The notes below the pieces were generated by a model. It was not told where the DNA came from, ran no database searches, and was given only the letters and a program-made list of their open reading frames with translations. DNA of 64,000 bases from CAZMYM01 sp964620325 (GTDB taxonomy: Bacteria; Bipolaricaulota; Bipolaricaulia; UBA7950; UBA9294). The translations under genes were made by a program, and so were the position numbers. Below are positions 40,660 to 49,211 of the stretch, piece after piece. The stretch is from positions 25,622-89,621 of the forward strand of contig CAZUIM010000008.1 of NCBI GenBank assembly GCA_964620325.1, in the 5' to 3' direction. The number at the start of each line of letters is the position of its first letter. Within the stretch, counting starts at the first letter, position 1.

Positions 40660-41166
40660 GTGCTCTCCGATCGCGAGTTGGTCAGCCGGGCAGCCGAGGA
40701 GGATGAAGATGCGTTTCGCGAGCTCTACGATCGCTTCGCCGACCGAGTCTTCCGGTACGCTTTCACGTTGCTTCGGAGCGAGCACCTGTCGGAGGAAGTC
40801 ACGCAGGAGACGATGATCGCCGTGTGGAAGAGCACGCATCGATTCCAGGGACGATCGAAGGTCTCGACGTGGATCTTCGGCATCGCTCGAAATAAGGCGT
40901 TCGATCTGCTGCGACGGGAGAAGCGGGGCGATCGCCTTCCGGACGTCTCTTTGGTCAGCCCGGACCCGGCCCCTGCGCTCCTGAAGGCCGAGGCGGTGTC
41001 GGGAGCGATGGGAATGCTTCCCGAATCGCAGCGGGAAGTCGTCTTCTTGACGTTCTACGAGGGGCTCTCATACGGAGAGATCTCGAGACTACTCGGGATT
41101 CCGGAAGGGACCGTGAAATCCCGGATGTTTCACGCGAAGAAGAAGCTGGCGGAGGTGCTGCCGTGA
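40660..41166 (+). CDS. ECF-type RNA polymerase sigma factor
   Basis: A 168-residue sigma factor with only regions 2 and 4. Region 2 includes DEDAFRELYDRFADRVFRYAFTLL and VTQETMIAVWKSTHRFQGRSKVSTWIFGIARNKAFDLLRR; region 4 is LPESQREVVFLTFYEGLSYGEISRLLGIPEGTVKSRMFHAKKKL. GTG 40660 follows GGGAGG; an in-frame GTG 12 codons earlier is less likely. It overlaps the anti-sigma gene (GTGA), the usual sigma/anti-sigma coupling. Confidence 0.93.
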   Translation: MLSDRELVSRAAEEDEDAFRELYDRFADRVFRYAFTLLRSEHLSEEVTQETMIAVWKSTHRFQGRSKVSTWIFGIARNKAFDLLRREKRGDRLPDVSLVSPDPAPALLKAEAVSGAMGMLPESQREVVFLTFYEGLSYGEISRLLGIPEGTVKSRMFHAKKKLAEVLP

Positions 41167-41522
41167 GCGATTGCGAGAACGTTCGAGATCTCCTCCCGTG
41201 GTACGCGAGCGGAACGCTCGAGGGGAGCGAGACCCGTCTGGTGACGGCTCATCTCGCGTCGTGCGACGCGTGCCGGGAGGAATTGGCCCTCGTGCTGAGG
41301 CTCAGACGCGGGGTCGAAGGCGAGCTTCGTCGGCTTCCTCGCGTCCCGCGGGAGACGTGGCGGCGCGTGTCGTCACACGCCTATGGACGATCGCTCGGCA
41401 GGATCGACGTCGGATCGTTCCTCGTCGGCTTCTCGCTCGGTGCGAGCATCCGACGCGGCGGAGTCCCGATGTACGGAGATCTGAGGTTGCTCGGACAGAG
41501 ACTGCGTCTCTTCAAGCGTTGA
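41163..41522 (+). CDS. Zinc-finger anti-sigma factor
   Basis: A 119-residue protein with an N-terminal zf-HC2 module: Cys near residue 4, then HLASCDACREEL (H-x3-C-x2-C), which binds zinc and the cognate sigma factor. The C-terminal half has only a short hydrophobic stretch (VGSFLVGFSLGA), so it may be cytosolic rather than membrane-bound. Overlap with the sigma gene supports their partnership. Confidence 0.83.
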   Translation: MSDCENVRDLLPWYASGTLEGSETRLVTAHLASCDACREELALVLRLRRGVEGELRRLPRVPRETWRRVSSHAYGRSLGRIDVGSFLVGFSLGASIRRGGVPMYGDLRLLGQRLRLFKR

Positions 41523-41537
41523 ACAGGAGGAAACGAC

Positions 41538-41852
41538 ATGAGTCACGACTGGAGCGAGAGCGACGAAGGAAAGCCGGAGGAGCTGCGCGAGATCCTGGGG
41601 ATCGTCGCTGACAAGGTGCCCAGTCTTCTCCGCGGGCTTCGTGACATCATCTACTCGCCGGAGGCGGCGGAGAACATGGCCGGGGCCGTGTCGACCTTCT
41701 ACAAGAAGCTGGTCGAAGCGGGGATCCCAAAGGAAGAGGCGTTGGACATGGCGAAGGGATACATGATCAACCTTCGCGAACTCGTGACGGGGAGCAAGGG
41801 CCTCGACCTCGGCGACCTCGTTCGGAAGAAGCGAGACCGGGAGGAGGATTGA
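41538..41852 (+). CDS. Small helical hypothetical protein in the ECF operon
   Basis: A 104-residue charged protein, mostly alpha-helical (EELREILGIVADKVPSLLRGLRDIIYSPEAAENMAG). There is no signal peptide or membrane segment. GGAGGAAACGAC precedes the ATG, 15 bases after the anti-sigma stop. Position in the sigma operon suggests a role in the same response; no family was recognised. Confidence 0.7.
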   Translation: MSHDWSESDEGKPEELREILGIVADKVPSLLRGLRDIIYSPEAAENMAGAVSTFYKKLVEAGIPKEEALDMAKGYMINLRELVTGSKGLDLGDLVRKKRDREED

Positions 41853-42085
41853 AGCGACCGATGGCTGTCTTCGAGGTCTTCCGTCTGATCGCTCGATTGG
41901 TGGGGGCGATGATCGGTATCGTACTCGGAACCCTGTTCCTGAAGCGCCGGTCGGTCAGGGCCTTCCGGAGGACGTTGCGGCGCTCCGGTCTCTCTCCGGA
42001 TGAGGCCGATCTTCTGACCGAACGCTACGATCGGGGAATCGGCCTTTGCGGAATCCTTCGCGATGCCAGGTCACATCACGCATGA
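41849..42085 (+). CDS. Small membrane protein in the ECF operon
   Basis: A 78-residue protein with one hydrophobic helix (LIARLVGAMIGIVLGTLFL) followed by a basic Arg-rich region and an acidic end (LSPDEADLLTERYDRG). The TTG at 41849 overlaps the previous stop; ATG 41861 is an alternative start. It is probably the last gene of the sigma operon. Function is unknown. Confidence 0.6.
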   Translation: MKRPMAVFEVFRLIARLVGAMIGIVLGTLFLKRRSVRAFRRTLRRSGLSPDEADLLTERYDRGIGLCGILRDARSHHA

Positions 42086-42114
42086 ACGGGGGTCCGAACC
42101 TCACCGGGGGGCGT

Positions 42115-42143
42115 TTGTTGGAGACGCGGTCGACGGATACACT
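42115..42143 (+). promoter_or_regulatory. Promoter of tRNA-Pro
   Basis: TTGTTG (42115-42120), 17 bases, TACACT (42138-42143), a few bases before the tRNA. Confidence 0.55.
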
Positions 42144-42154
42144 GCAATCAAGAT

Positions 42155-42231
42155 CGGGACGTGGCGCAGCCTGGTAGCGTGCTTGCATGGGGCGCAAGAG
42201 GTCCCCGGTTCAAATCCGGGCGTCCCGACCA
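42155..42231 (+). tRNA. tRNA-Pro (anticodon GGG)
   Basis: A 77-base tRNA. Acceptor CGGGACG pairs with CGTCCCG; anticodon stem CTTGC/GCAAG encloses ATGGGGC, anticodon GGG with G37. The T arm is CCCGG-TTCAAAT-CCGGG and CCA is encoded. Confidence 0.97.
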
Positions 42232-42429
42232 CGCCCATTCTGCGTTGCAGAAGGGGTGTCACACTCTGGTCTCAGTCTCGCATCTTGCCCGAATGCCTCG
42301 GGCCGTCGTCTTGACGATCGACTTGGGCCCCGCGGACTGCCCCGTTCGGTAGTCCGTGCTCCACTCCACCGGTCGATCGCAGGTCCGGATCAGGGCAACC
42401 ACTGTCGGGCCGGCCGTCTTCTCGAACGA

Positions 42430-43617
42430 CTACTTCGCGTCGGGACGGATGACGACGGTATCGATCGCTCGACTGCTAGGGGTCAGATAGATCTCGTCGG
42501 CGATGATCGAGGCGACCGGAACGGCCTCGGCTTGGAGGGCATCGTCGGCGAGGGTGATTCGAATGTAGTGAAGAAGACCGTACCGGCTGAAGACCAGCCG
42601 CGGAACGGAGCCGTCCGGGGGCTCGGCGAGCGGGCCGCCGCCCCCGCCGGTCGTGATGTGATGAATACCGCCCGCGTAGACGTGCTCGTAGCCCCCGATC
42701 TGGGCGCTGAGGACGAGGTCGACACCGTTTGCACGGAAGATCGGCTCCCAGAGAGCGACCAGAGCCTCGTTTCGCCCATCGGGATAGGATGATCCGTAGA
42801 GACCGCTCGTGGTGAGGACGACGACGAACGTCGCGTCGGTTGTCGCGAGGTCCCGCCGGAGCCACGCGAGCTGCTCTTGAGCTCGCGCTCGACTCGGGTC
42901 GGTCAGGGTCGAGTCGAGTCCGAGCACGTGGACGATCCCGTAGTCGAACGACCACCACTGCTCGCCGGCGACACCACCTCCCTGCGGGAGAGCGAACGTC
43001 TGGTAGTACGCCGTCTGATTCGGATCGTCGCTGCCGACGACCGTCAGGTAGGCCGTCGACCGGGCGAGATCGTCGATCGCCCACAGGTAGTTTCCGATCC
43101 GTTCGGGGGTCAGAGAATCGACGAGCTTGCCGACGTGAACGACGAAGGCGGCGTCCGCCTCATCGTGCGCGATCGTGTCGGCGACCAGCTTGTGGCGGTC
43201 CGGGAACGAGGCGGTGTGCCCGTAGACGGCGAAGGAGAACGACCGAGCCGTCTGGTTGGAGGTGTGAAACGAGCCGAGCTTGGTCGGGTAGACGGCGTCG
43301 CCCTCGTAGGCGATGAGCTGGAACCGATAGTCCGTTCCCGGGGTCAGATCGCGGAGCCAGATCTCTGCCCGTCCTTCTTGCCGGTCGAATGTCAACGTCT
43401 CGTCCCAGGCTCCGCTGGCGTCGTGCACCTGTGCGAGGCCGTAGTGCAGATCGACGCTGACCGATCTCGAGGTCTCCCATGAGATCACCACGAGATCGTC
43501 GCCGACGGCGCCGAGGATCGGGCCCCACGCCCACGGGCTCGACGATTGTGCCGTCGCACACAGCGTGACCAGAAGAACGAGCAGGGCGAGGCCGACGAGC
43601 GTTCTTCGACTATTCAC
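42430..43617 (-). CDS. Secreted purple-acid-phosphatase-like protein lacking metal ligands
   Basis: A 395-residue exported protein. A signal peptide (about 1-23) is followed by a fibronectin-like N-terminal domain (about 30-120) and a metallophosphatase-like domain (about 125-350), the layout of bacterial purple acid phosphatases. All five ligand motifs are altered: YGHTAS (132-137) for GDTx, VGKLVD (162-167) for GDLV, VGSDDPN (194-200) for GNHD, LTTSG (268-272) where the His motif should be, and AQIGGYEHVY (305-314) for GHDHxYE. The fold appears intact but catalysis is unlikely. It may bind a ligand or act structurally. The start is GTG. Confidence 0.75.
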   Translation of the reverse strand: MNSRRTLVGLALLVLLVTLCATAQSSSPWAWGPILGAVGDDLVVISWETSRSVSVDLHYGLAQVHDASGAWDETLTFDRQEGRAEIWLRDLTPGTDYRFQLIAYEGDAVYPTKLGSFHTSNQTARSFSFAVYGHTASFPDRHKLVADTIAHDEADAAFVVHVGKLVDSLTPERIGNYLWAIDDLARSTAYLTVVGSDDPNQTAYYQTFALPQGGGVAGEQWWSFDYGIVHVLGLDSTLTDPSRARAQEQLAWLRRDLATTDATFVVVLTTSGLYGSSYPDGRNEALVALWEPIFRANGVDLVLSAQIGGYEHVYAGGIHHITTGGGGGPLAEPPDGSVPRLVFSRYGLLHYIRITLADDALQAEAVPVASIIADEIYLTPSSRAIDTVVIRPDAK

Positions 43618-43751
43618 CTTCCCCCACCTCCATCAAGGCGATCGAACCAACCCGGATCGTCCGATTCTGTCACGGATCGATCGTCAAGGTCAATCCCACT
43701 CGCGGCAGGTGTCGGCGCCAAGAGGCGATTGTGGCGGGGCCGGCCGATCAT

Positions 43752-43784
43752 GCCCCGAGCAGGAACGTCGCTCCCGCTCGGGGC
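43752..43784 (-). terminator. Hairpin downstream of the subtilase gene
   Basis: GCCCCGAGC (43752-43760) pairs with GCTCGGGGC (43776-43784) around 15 bases, with three further pairs inside. It lies 24 bases past the subtilase stop on the minus strand. Confidence 0.45.
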
Positions 43785-43807
43785 TACGTAATTCTCGCAC
43801 GTCCGGC

Positions 43808-46800
43808 CTACGGTGCGGTCGCGTCGTGGAAGTCCGCCTCGCGGAGGAACGCCCTCCACTGCCCGGTCTCCGGTTTGTGAACCCGAAACCGCATGCGAGT
43901 GACCAGGCCCTGCGTGAAGGCGACCTCGGTCCAGACAACTTCGTTGACGTTCCCGTGCTCGAAGGCGTCTCCGTCGAACACATTGACCCAGACGCCGTCA
44001 CGCTCGACGTCGACGTCCCAGATGAGGTTCTCGACGCCTCGCGTGGTGTCGTAGGCCGTGAAGCGGATGCGATCGCATTGGATTCCTCCGGCCGGCGCGT
44101 CGAGGAACAGGAACGGCGAGGTTTCCTCGCCGACGTCGAACCAGAAACGCGCTCCGGCTTCCGTGTTCGGGTTGGTCACGTTGTTGTACGCGAGCTCAGC
44201 ATCGGTCCATTCGGCCGCCGGATCTTCGTGTGCGACGGGCGAGATCCATCCGACGTCGTCGGACGGCCGGACGGTGATCGAGCGCGTCACCGAGTCGGTC
44301 GCTCCGTCGTCGTCGCGCACCGTCAACCTCACGTCATACGTGACGGTCGCCGGGAAGGCGTGGGTGACGGTCGAGCCGGTCGCGGTGCCGCCGTCGTCGA
44401 AGTCCCATTCGTAGGCAACGATGGTCCCATCCGGATCGGAAGATCCCTGTCCGCCGAAATTGACCGACTCGCCGACCTGCGGTGAGGAAGGTGAGAAGGT
44501 GAACGCGGCGTTCGGTGGCTGGTTCGCCGGCGGTTGTGCGACGAGGGTGACCTGAATCGTCGTCGTCTGCCCGGCGGTGATCGTCACCTGCCGTGTCTCC
44601 GTCTCGTACCCGGACTTGGAGACCTGAACGGTATGGGTGCCCGGGGTGACGCCGCTGCGCGTCAGCGGGGACGTTCCGATCGAAGAACCGTCGAGGCGGA
44701 CCGCCGCGCTGGACGGGAAGGTGACGACCTCGAGGGATCCGGTTGTCGGTGTCGCCGGGACGACGTTGAACGACAACGTGTCGAAGTCCCAGTCTCCGGT
44801 CGGGACGAGGGCCTGCATCGTCGAGATCACCCCGTCTCGGAATCCGGCTGGATTGGTGCTCAGGACCGGGAATCCGAACCCGAATGTCGTCGGGAACTCG
44901 GGAATCGGGCTCGTTGCAGCGAACAAGTAGAGCGCCTCCGTTCCGGTCGGTTCGGAAACGCGGATCGTGTAGGACCCGGCGGGGACCGCATGGGAGCCGG
45001 CCGACACGGGATTCGTCCGTTCGTACACGTTCGGATAGACGTAGACGACCTTGTTGTCCGGGGTCACTTCGCAGAGATAGACGTAGGCGGACCGGTTCGT
45101 CGTGTATGTCACGACGAGGGCGTCGCCGACCTGATAGGTCCCCTGAGGGAGCGAGAGCTGTGCCGTCAGCGCCGGTTGAGGCTGACCGACGGAGACCGAA
45201 GCGGAGTCGGTCGACTGGCCGCCCGGTCCGTTCACCGTGAGGGTGGCCGTGTAGGATCCAGCGGCCGAGTAGGTGTGAGTCGGCGAAACGCCACTCGCGC
45301 TTCCGCCGTCACCGAACGTCCAAGAGTACGACGTAATCGAGCCAGAGGAACCGGAGCCGTCGAACGAGATCGACTGGCCGACGGTGCCGGAGTACGGTCC
45401 GCCGCCTTCCGCGATCGGCGCAGGTGGAGTGGACGCGGTGACGGTGACGCTTCGCGTGTTGTTCCCTTCGTTCGATTCACTCACCTGGCCGGCGTCATCG
45501 GCGGTGACGGTGAATGTCTCGGTCGACGCGCTCAACGGGAGCGTAAGGGACGTGGTGCGGGAGGCGCCGGCCGCTAGGCTGGAGATGTACGTCTGCGTCG
45601 ATGATCCGGATCCCTGCAGTCGGACGCGGAACGTGCCCGCGCTCGCCGTTCCGGCATTCCGAATCGTGAACGTGAACGTCAGGGTCTGGCCGACCGTCGG
45701 ACTCGACGGGGAGAACGCCAGGCTCGTGACCGTCAAATCGGGTGCGGCGGTCGCCTGAACAACGATCTGCCGCGTCTCCGTGTCGGACGCGGAATCGTCG
45801 TCGGTCACCGTCAGCCGGACCGAGTACGTTCCGGGACTCGTGTAGCGGTGGAAGGTCGTCCTTCCGGTCCCCGTCGTCCCGTCGCCGAACGCCCACGCGT
45901 AGTCGGTGATCGTCCCGTCAGGATCGCCCGAGGCGCTCGCGTCGAACGAGACCCATTCGTTCGGCTGGGCCGTTGTCGGGGTCGCAGTGAACGAAGCGTT
46001 CGGAGGCTGATTTGCCGTCGGGCTGACGCTGATCGTCCGCGTCACCGTGTCGGACGCGGAATCATCGTCGGTCACCGTGAGTCGGACCGAGTGGACGCCG
46101 CTCGACGGGAACGCGTACGAGGTCGAGACGCCGGTTGCATCGGTCACGCTGTCGCCGTTGAAGTCCCACGCGTAGCTGACGATCGAGCCATCCGGGTCGC
46201 TCGACGCACTCGCATTGAACCCGACGGACTGCCCCGTGGTCGGGGATGTCGGGCTGTAGCTGAACGCTGCGGTTGGCGGCTGGTTCGGCGTTGTCGGCGC
46301 TTGCATGTAGAGGCGACCGTTGCCGTAGACGTTGCTGCTACCCATCGGAATCGTGTTCGACAGGAGCAGGCTTCGGAGGGCGGACCCACTCAGCGTCGAC
46401 TGTTGGGAGAGGAGGAGCGCCGCGGCACCGGACGCGTGAGGCGCGGCGCCGGACGTCCCCGGGAACGGCGTGTACGGAGACGTCCCAGTCATCACGTTGT
46501 CCGGAGCGGCGAGGTCGGGCTTCGTTCGCCCGTCGTTCGTCGGTCCCTGAGAGCTGTACGATTCGATCGGCCCGGTCGTGTAATCCGCATGGTCGATCGC
46601 ACCGACGGCGACGACGCCAGGCGTGTTCGCCGGCGCAAGGATCGAGCTGGCCGCGATCGCCGGGGAGATGTTCTGATAGACGCTGTAGATCTCGAGGGTC
46701 TTCGAGCCGGATCCGCGCACGCGAATGGTGTACGTTCCGCTCTGCGGGGCGGTTGCCTGAATCGACTCGGTCGGTTCCTCGACGCCGGTCTGGTACTTCG

Positions 46801-48340
46801 TCGACGAGGCGACGAGCGCGCTCGACGGATCGTAGAGGTAGAGATCGTAGTCGGTCGAGGCGGCCGGCCAATCGTTCCAGGTCAGGTAGAGGACGATCTG
46901 GGATCCGCTCGATGCGTACAGCGTGATCGACGTATCGTGCCACTCGTCGCTGTTCCAATCGACGAATGAGCCTTCCCAGTGACTCTCCGCTTCGTTGCCG
47001 GCGGCGTTGATCCACAGGATCCCGCCGGAGATCGCGCGTTCGGCGATGTCGGGAATCGTTCCGGTTCCGTCGTAGAAGTTGGTGTTGTACCACCCGAGTG
47101 AATGGTTGATCACGTCGATCCCGTTGGACAGGCAGTAGGTGACCGCCTGGTCGAGGTCGACCTCATCGGCGATCTTGATCAGGTAGAGCTGCGCCCCGGG
47201 CGCGATGTCGTGGATGATCTCCGCGACGGCCGTGCCATGGGAGTATCCGGTTGTCAGGCCGGTTCCGGTCAGGTCGTGTTGGACGACCGAGTACGGGAGG
47301 TCGCCTCGTGCCTGCGCGTTGGAGAGGCCGACGAAGCCGAGATCGATGACGGCGACCTTGACGCCGGTTCCGGTGATCCCCGCGCCGTGGTAGGCGTCGG
47401 CCCCGATGGCGGCCGCCCCTTCGCTCGGCGTTCCCAATGGGAATGGGATGTACGGAGCGCGGAAGAACGAAACGCCGCCGAGTTGCCGCGTCAGCGCTTG
47501 GAGCTGGTCGAGCGGGACCGACACCTTGACGAGGCTCGATCCCCGGTCGATCGCCGACGGGCTGATTCCGAGCGACTTCATGGCGGAGACCAGGGATGAG
47601 CTCGATCGACCTCGCTCGGGCTCGATCACGACAGTGACGGTCGACGTCGTCCTCGAGAAGGGAATGCCGAACGTCTCTGCGATGTTTTCGAGAGCGGCGC
47701 GCGCCGACGAAGGGAGGGCGGTCACGATCTGTGCGGCGGCGGACGACACGGCCGACTCCGCCGCTGTCATGAGGGCGCCGAGCGCTCCGTCGACCTTCGG
47801 GTTGTGACTGGAACGCGCCATCTTCTCGGTCTTCAGAGCGGCCGCGGATGTCGGTGTCGCGCTCGCTTCCGCGCTCGAGCCGGCCCCACCTGCGGCGATC
47901 AAGAAGGAGACCGCTGCGTCGCGGTCGTCCGGCCATGTGAGAACGGCGAGGAACCAACCCGGGGCGAACGGGAGCGGTACGCCGAGCGGCTTGCCGGAGA
48001 AGACGGTCGGCTCGATCCCCACACGGCCGAGCTGTCTGGAAACCTCCGAGAGGTCGACGAGAAACTGGGACAGGCTGGCTCCCCAGCTCTCCGGGACCAT
48101 GAAGAAGTGATGCTCGCCCGATCTGCTGTGGGCCTGGAAGACGACCTTCTGGGCGACGCTGCTCTGCGAATAGGATCGGACGCTGATCCGGATCCCTGTC
48201 TGTTGTTCGAACGAGTTCACGATCGATTCCCACGCATCCGCGGTCGATCGATCGATTCCGAGGGTGAACTGCTCCTGCCCCGCGACCGCGACGGCAAGGA
48301 GTAGAATGCCACAAAGCGCCAACAGGATGCGTCTCGTCAT
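43808..48340 (-). CDS. Giant secreted subtilase with solute-binding-like N-terminus and PKD/CARDB/PEGA domains
   Basis: A 1510-residue exported protein. A signal peptide (1-21) precedes a segment (22-150) resembling an ABC solute-binding protein. The S8 peptidase domain (about 310-680) keeps its catalytic set: Asp333 (VIDLGF), His368 (SHGTAVAE), Asn449 (AAGNE) and Ser630 (PGTSGAAPHASGAA). PKD domains follow at about 690-774 and 778-862, CARDB at 866-970, PKD at 973-1052, a DUF4384-like module at 1057-1190, PEGA at 1200-1267, PKD at 1270-1358 and a discoidin-like end. It has no evident sorting signal. TTAGGAGG precedes the ATG, nine bases after the upstream gene. Confidence 0.9.
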   Translation of the reverse strand: MTRRILLALCGILLLAVAVAGQEQFTLGIDRSTADAWESIVNSFEQQTGIRISVRSYSQSSVAQKVVFQAHSRSGEHHFFMVPESWGASLSQFLVDLSEVSRQLGRVGIEPTVFSGKPLGVPLPFAPGWFLAVLTWPDDRDAAVSFLIAAGGAGSSAEASATPTSAAALKTEKMARSSHNPKVDGALGALMTAAESAVSSAAAQIVTALPSSARAALENIAETFGIPFSRTTSTVTVVIEPERGRSSSSLVSAMKSLGISPSAIDRGSSLVKVSVPLDQLQALTRQLGGVSFFRAPYIPFPLGTPSEGAAAIGADAYHGAGITGTGVKVAVIDLGFVGLSNAQARGDLPYSVVQHDLTGTGLTTGYSHGTAVAEIIHDIAPGAQLYLIKIADEVDLDQAVTYCLSNGIDVINHSLGWYNTNFYDGTGTIPDIAERAISGGILWINAAGNEAESHWEGSFVDWNSDEWHDTSITLYASSGSQIVLYLTWNDWPAASTDYDLYLYDPSSALVASSTKYQTGVEEPTESIQATAPQSGTYTIRVRGSGSKTLEIYSVYQNISPAIAASSILAPANTPGVVAVGAIDHADYTTGPIESYSSQGPTNDGRTKPDLAAPDNVMTGTSPYTPFPGTSGAAPHASGAAALLLSQQSTLSGSALRSLLLSNTIPMGSSNVYGNGRLYMQAPTTPNQPPTAAFSYSPTSPTTGQSVGFNASASSDPDGSIVSYAWDFNGDSVTDATGVSTSYAFPSSGVHSVRLTVTDDDSASDTVTRTISVSPTANQPPNASFTATPTTAQPNEWVSFDASASGDPDGTITDYAWAFGDGTTGTGRTTFHRYTSPGTYSVRLTVTDDDSASDTETRQIVVQATAAPDLTVTSLAFSPSSPTVGQTLTFTFTIRNAGTASAGTFRVRLQGSGSSTQTYISSLAAGASRTTSLTLPLSASTETFTVTADDAGQVSESNEGNNTRSVTVTASTPPAPIAEGGGPYSGTVGQSISFDGSGSSGSITSYSWTFGDGGSASGVSPTHTYSAAGSYTATLTVNGPGGQSTDSASVSVGQPQPALTAQLSLPQGTYQVGDALVVTYTTNRSAYVYLCEVTPDNKVVYVYPNVYERTNPVSAGSHAVPAGSYTIRVSEPTGTEALYLFAATSPIPEFPTTFGFGFPVLSTNPAGFRDGVISTMQALVPTGDWDFDTLSFNVVPATPTTGSLEVVTFPSSAAVRLDGSSIGTSPLTRSGVTPGTHTVQVSKSGYETETRQVTITAGQTTTIQVTLVAQPPANQPPNAAFTFSPSSPQVGESVNFGGQGSSDPDGTIVAYEWDFDDGGTATGSTVTHAFPATVTYDVRLTVRDDDGATDSVTRSITVRPSDDVGWISPVAHEDPAAEWTDAELAYNNVTNPNTEAGARFWFDVGEETSPFLFLDAPAGGIQCDRIRFTAYDTTRGVENLIWDVDVERDGVWVNVFDGDAFEHGNVNEVVWTEVAFTQGLVTRMRFRVHKPETGQWRAFLREADFHDATAP
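45780..45825 (-). repeat. Near-identical DNA repeat in adjacent PKD domains (copy 1)
   Basis: These 46 bases match 46047-46092 at 43 positions. Both encode RLTVTDDDSASDT at the ends of neighbouring PKD domains, pointing to recent duplication or gene conversion inside the subtilase gene. Confidence 0.75.
46047..46092 (-). repeat. Near-identical DNA repeat in adjacent PKD domains (copy 2)
   Basis: The partner of 45780-45825, 267 bases away, which equals about one PKD module. Confidence 0.75.
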
Positions 48341-48349
48341 CGGGGCCTC

Positions 48350-49138
48350 CTAAGGTGCAACCGGTTCGTACGCCTGCCGCAGGAGACCGACGTTCTCCGA
48401 GCACGCGAGCTCGACGAGCCGGTCGATCGGGAGGAGTAGTCGCGCCAGCGACTCCGATTCGCTCGACACGTAGTCGGCGTATTCGGCCGGGATCTCCTCT
48501 CCCGGAAGCTTCTCGACGACGACTTCGACGCGGAGCCCGACGAGGCTGAGTCCCTTCGACGCAGCGAAGGCGTGCCAATCCTCGGCGACCGTCAGCCAGT
48601 ACAGGTCAGACTCGATCATCGCCTCGGCCGGCGGGGCCGGCCCCTTCACGGCGTCCTTTGCGTACGCTTCGAACTCGAGTTGGACTTCGCTTCCGATGAT
48701 TCCGAATTCCTGCAGCTTCTCGAGGATGTCGGCGAATGCGTCGAGAGACTGTTCGGCGGCGGGAGAGAAGAGGAGTTTGAGTCCGGTCGCCGAAGGGCGG
48801 ACCGTATACGTCGACGACTCCTCGACGGTGCGAAGCAAGAAGCGATCGGCGTCCACGATCAGGAGCCGGTCGCTTGAGAGGAGCGTTTCGATCGATTCGG
48901 TCGAGATCCGGTCGCCGACTCTGGCGACGAAGGTGTCGCCGTCGTACTCGATGATGGTGTATTCCTCGGTTGTCGCGGCCTGGACAAGACCGTCGATGTC
49001 GACGGGCACCTCGCCGATCGACAGGATGTAGTACTCGGACGGATCAAACGTGAGTGACTCGCCGAGGCCGATCCAGACGACCGCTCCGGCGAGCACGGAA
49101 GTGACAATCAACACAGTGACGAGATTCCTCGTTCTCAT
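48350..49138 (-). CDS. Exported hypothetical protein upstream of the subtilase
   Basis: A 262-residue protein with an N-terminal signal anchor (LVTVLIVTSVLAGAVVWIGL). The rest is mixed alpha/beta and acidic, with EYYILSIGEVPVDIDGLVQAAT and a C-terminal half rich in Glu. No domain was recognised. AAAGGAGG lies six bases before the ATG. The gene ends nine bases before the subtilase start, so it may be a chaperone, inhibitor or partner of that protease; this is inference from position only. Confidence 0.75.
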   Translation of the reverse strand: MRTRNLVTVLIVTSVLAGAVVWIGLGESLTFDPSEYYILSIGEVPVDIDGLVQAATTEEYTIIEYDGDTFVARVGDRISTESIETLLSSDRLLIVDADRFLLRTVEESSTYTVRPSATGLKLLFSPAAEQSLDAFADILEKLQEFGIIGSEVQLEFEAYAKDAVKGPAPPAEAMIESDLYWLTVAEDWHAFAASKGLSLVGLRVEVVVEKLPGEEIPAEYADYVSSESESLARLLLPIDRLVELACSENVGLLRQAYEPVAP

Positions 49139-49211
49139 TGGTGCCTCCTTTGTCTCTTTGCGAACTACTCTACGTACACGTTCGCCTGTTCCCAAGTTCC
49201 ACCGGCGGGAT

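Noticed and set aside
42188..42210. tRNA-Pro read as another isoacceptor
   Set aside because: The loop ATGGGGC with a 5-bp stem sets the anticodon clearly as GGG.
44534..46969. Long plus-strand frames opposite the subtilase gene
   Set aside because: They mirror the PKD/CARDB coding strand, have Arg/Gly-rich low-complexity text and no start signals.
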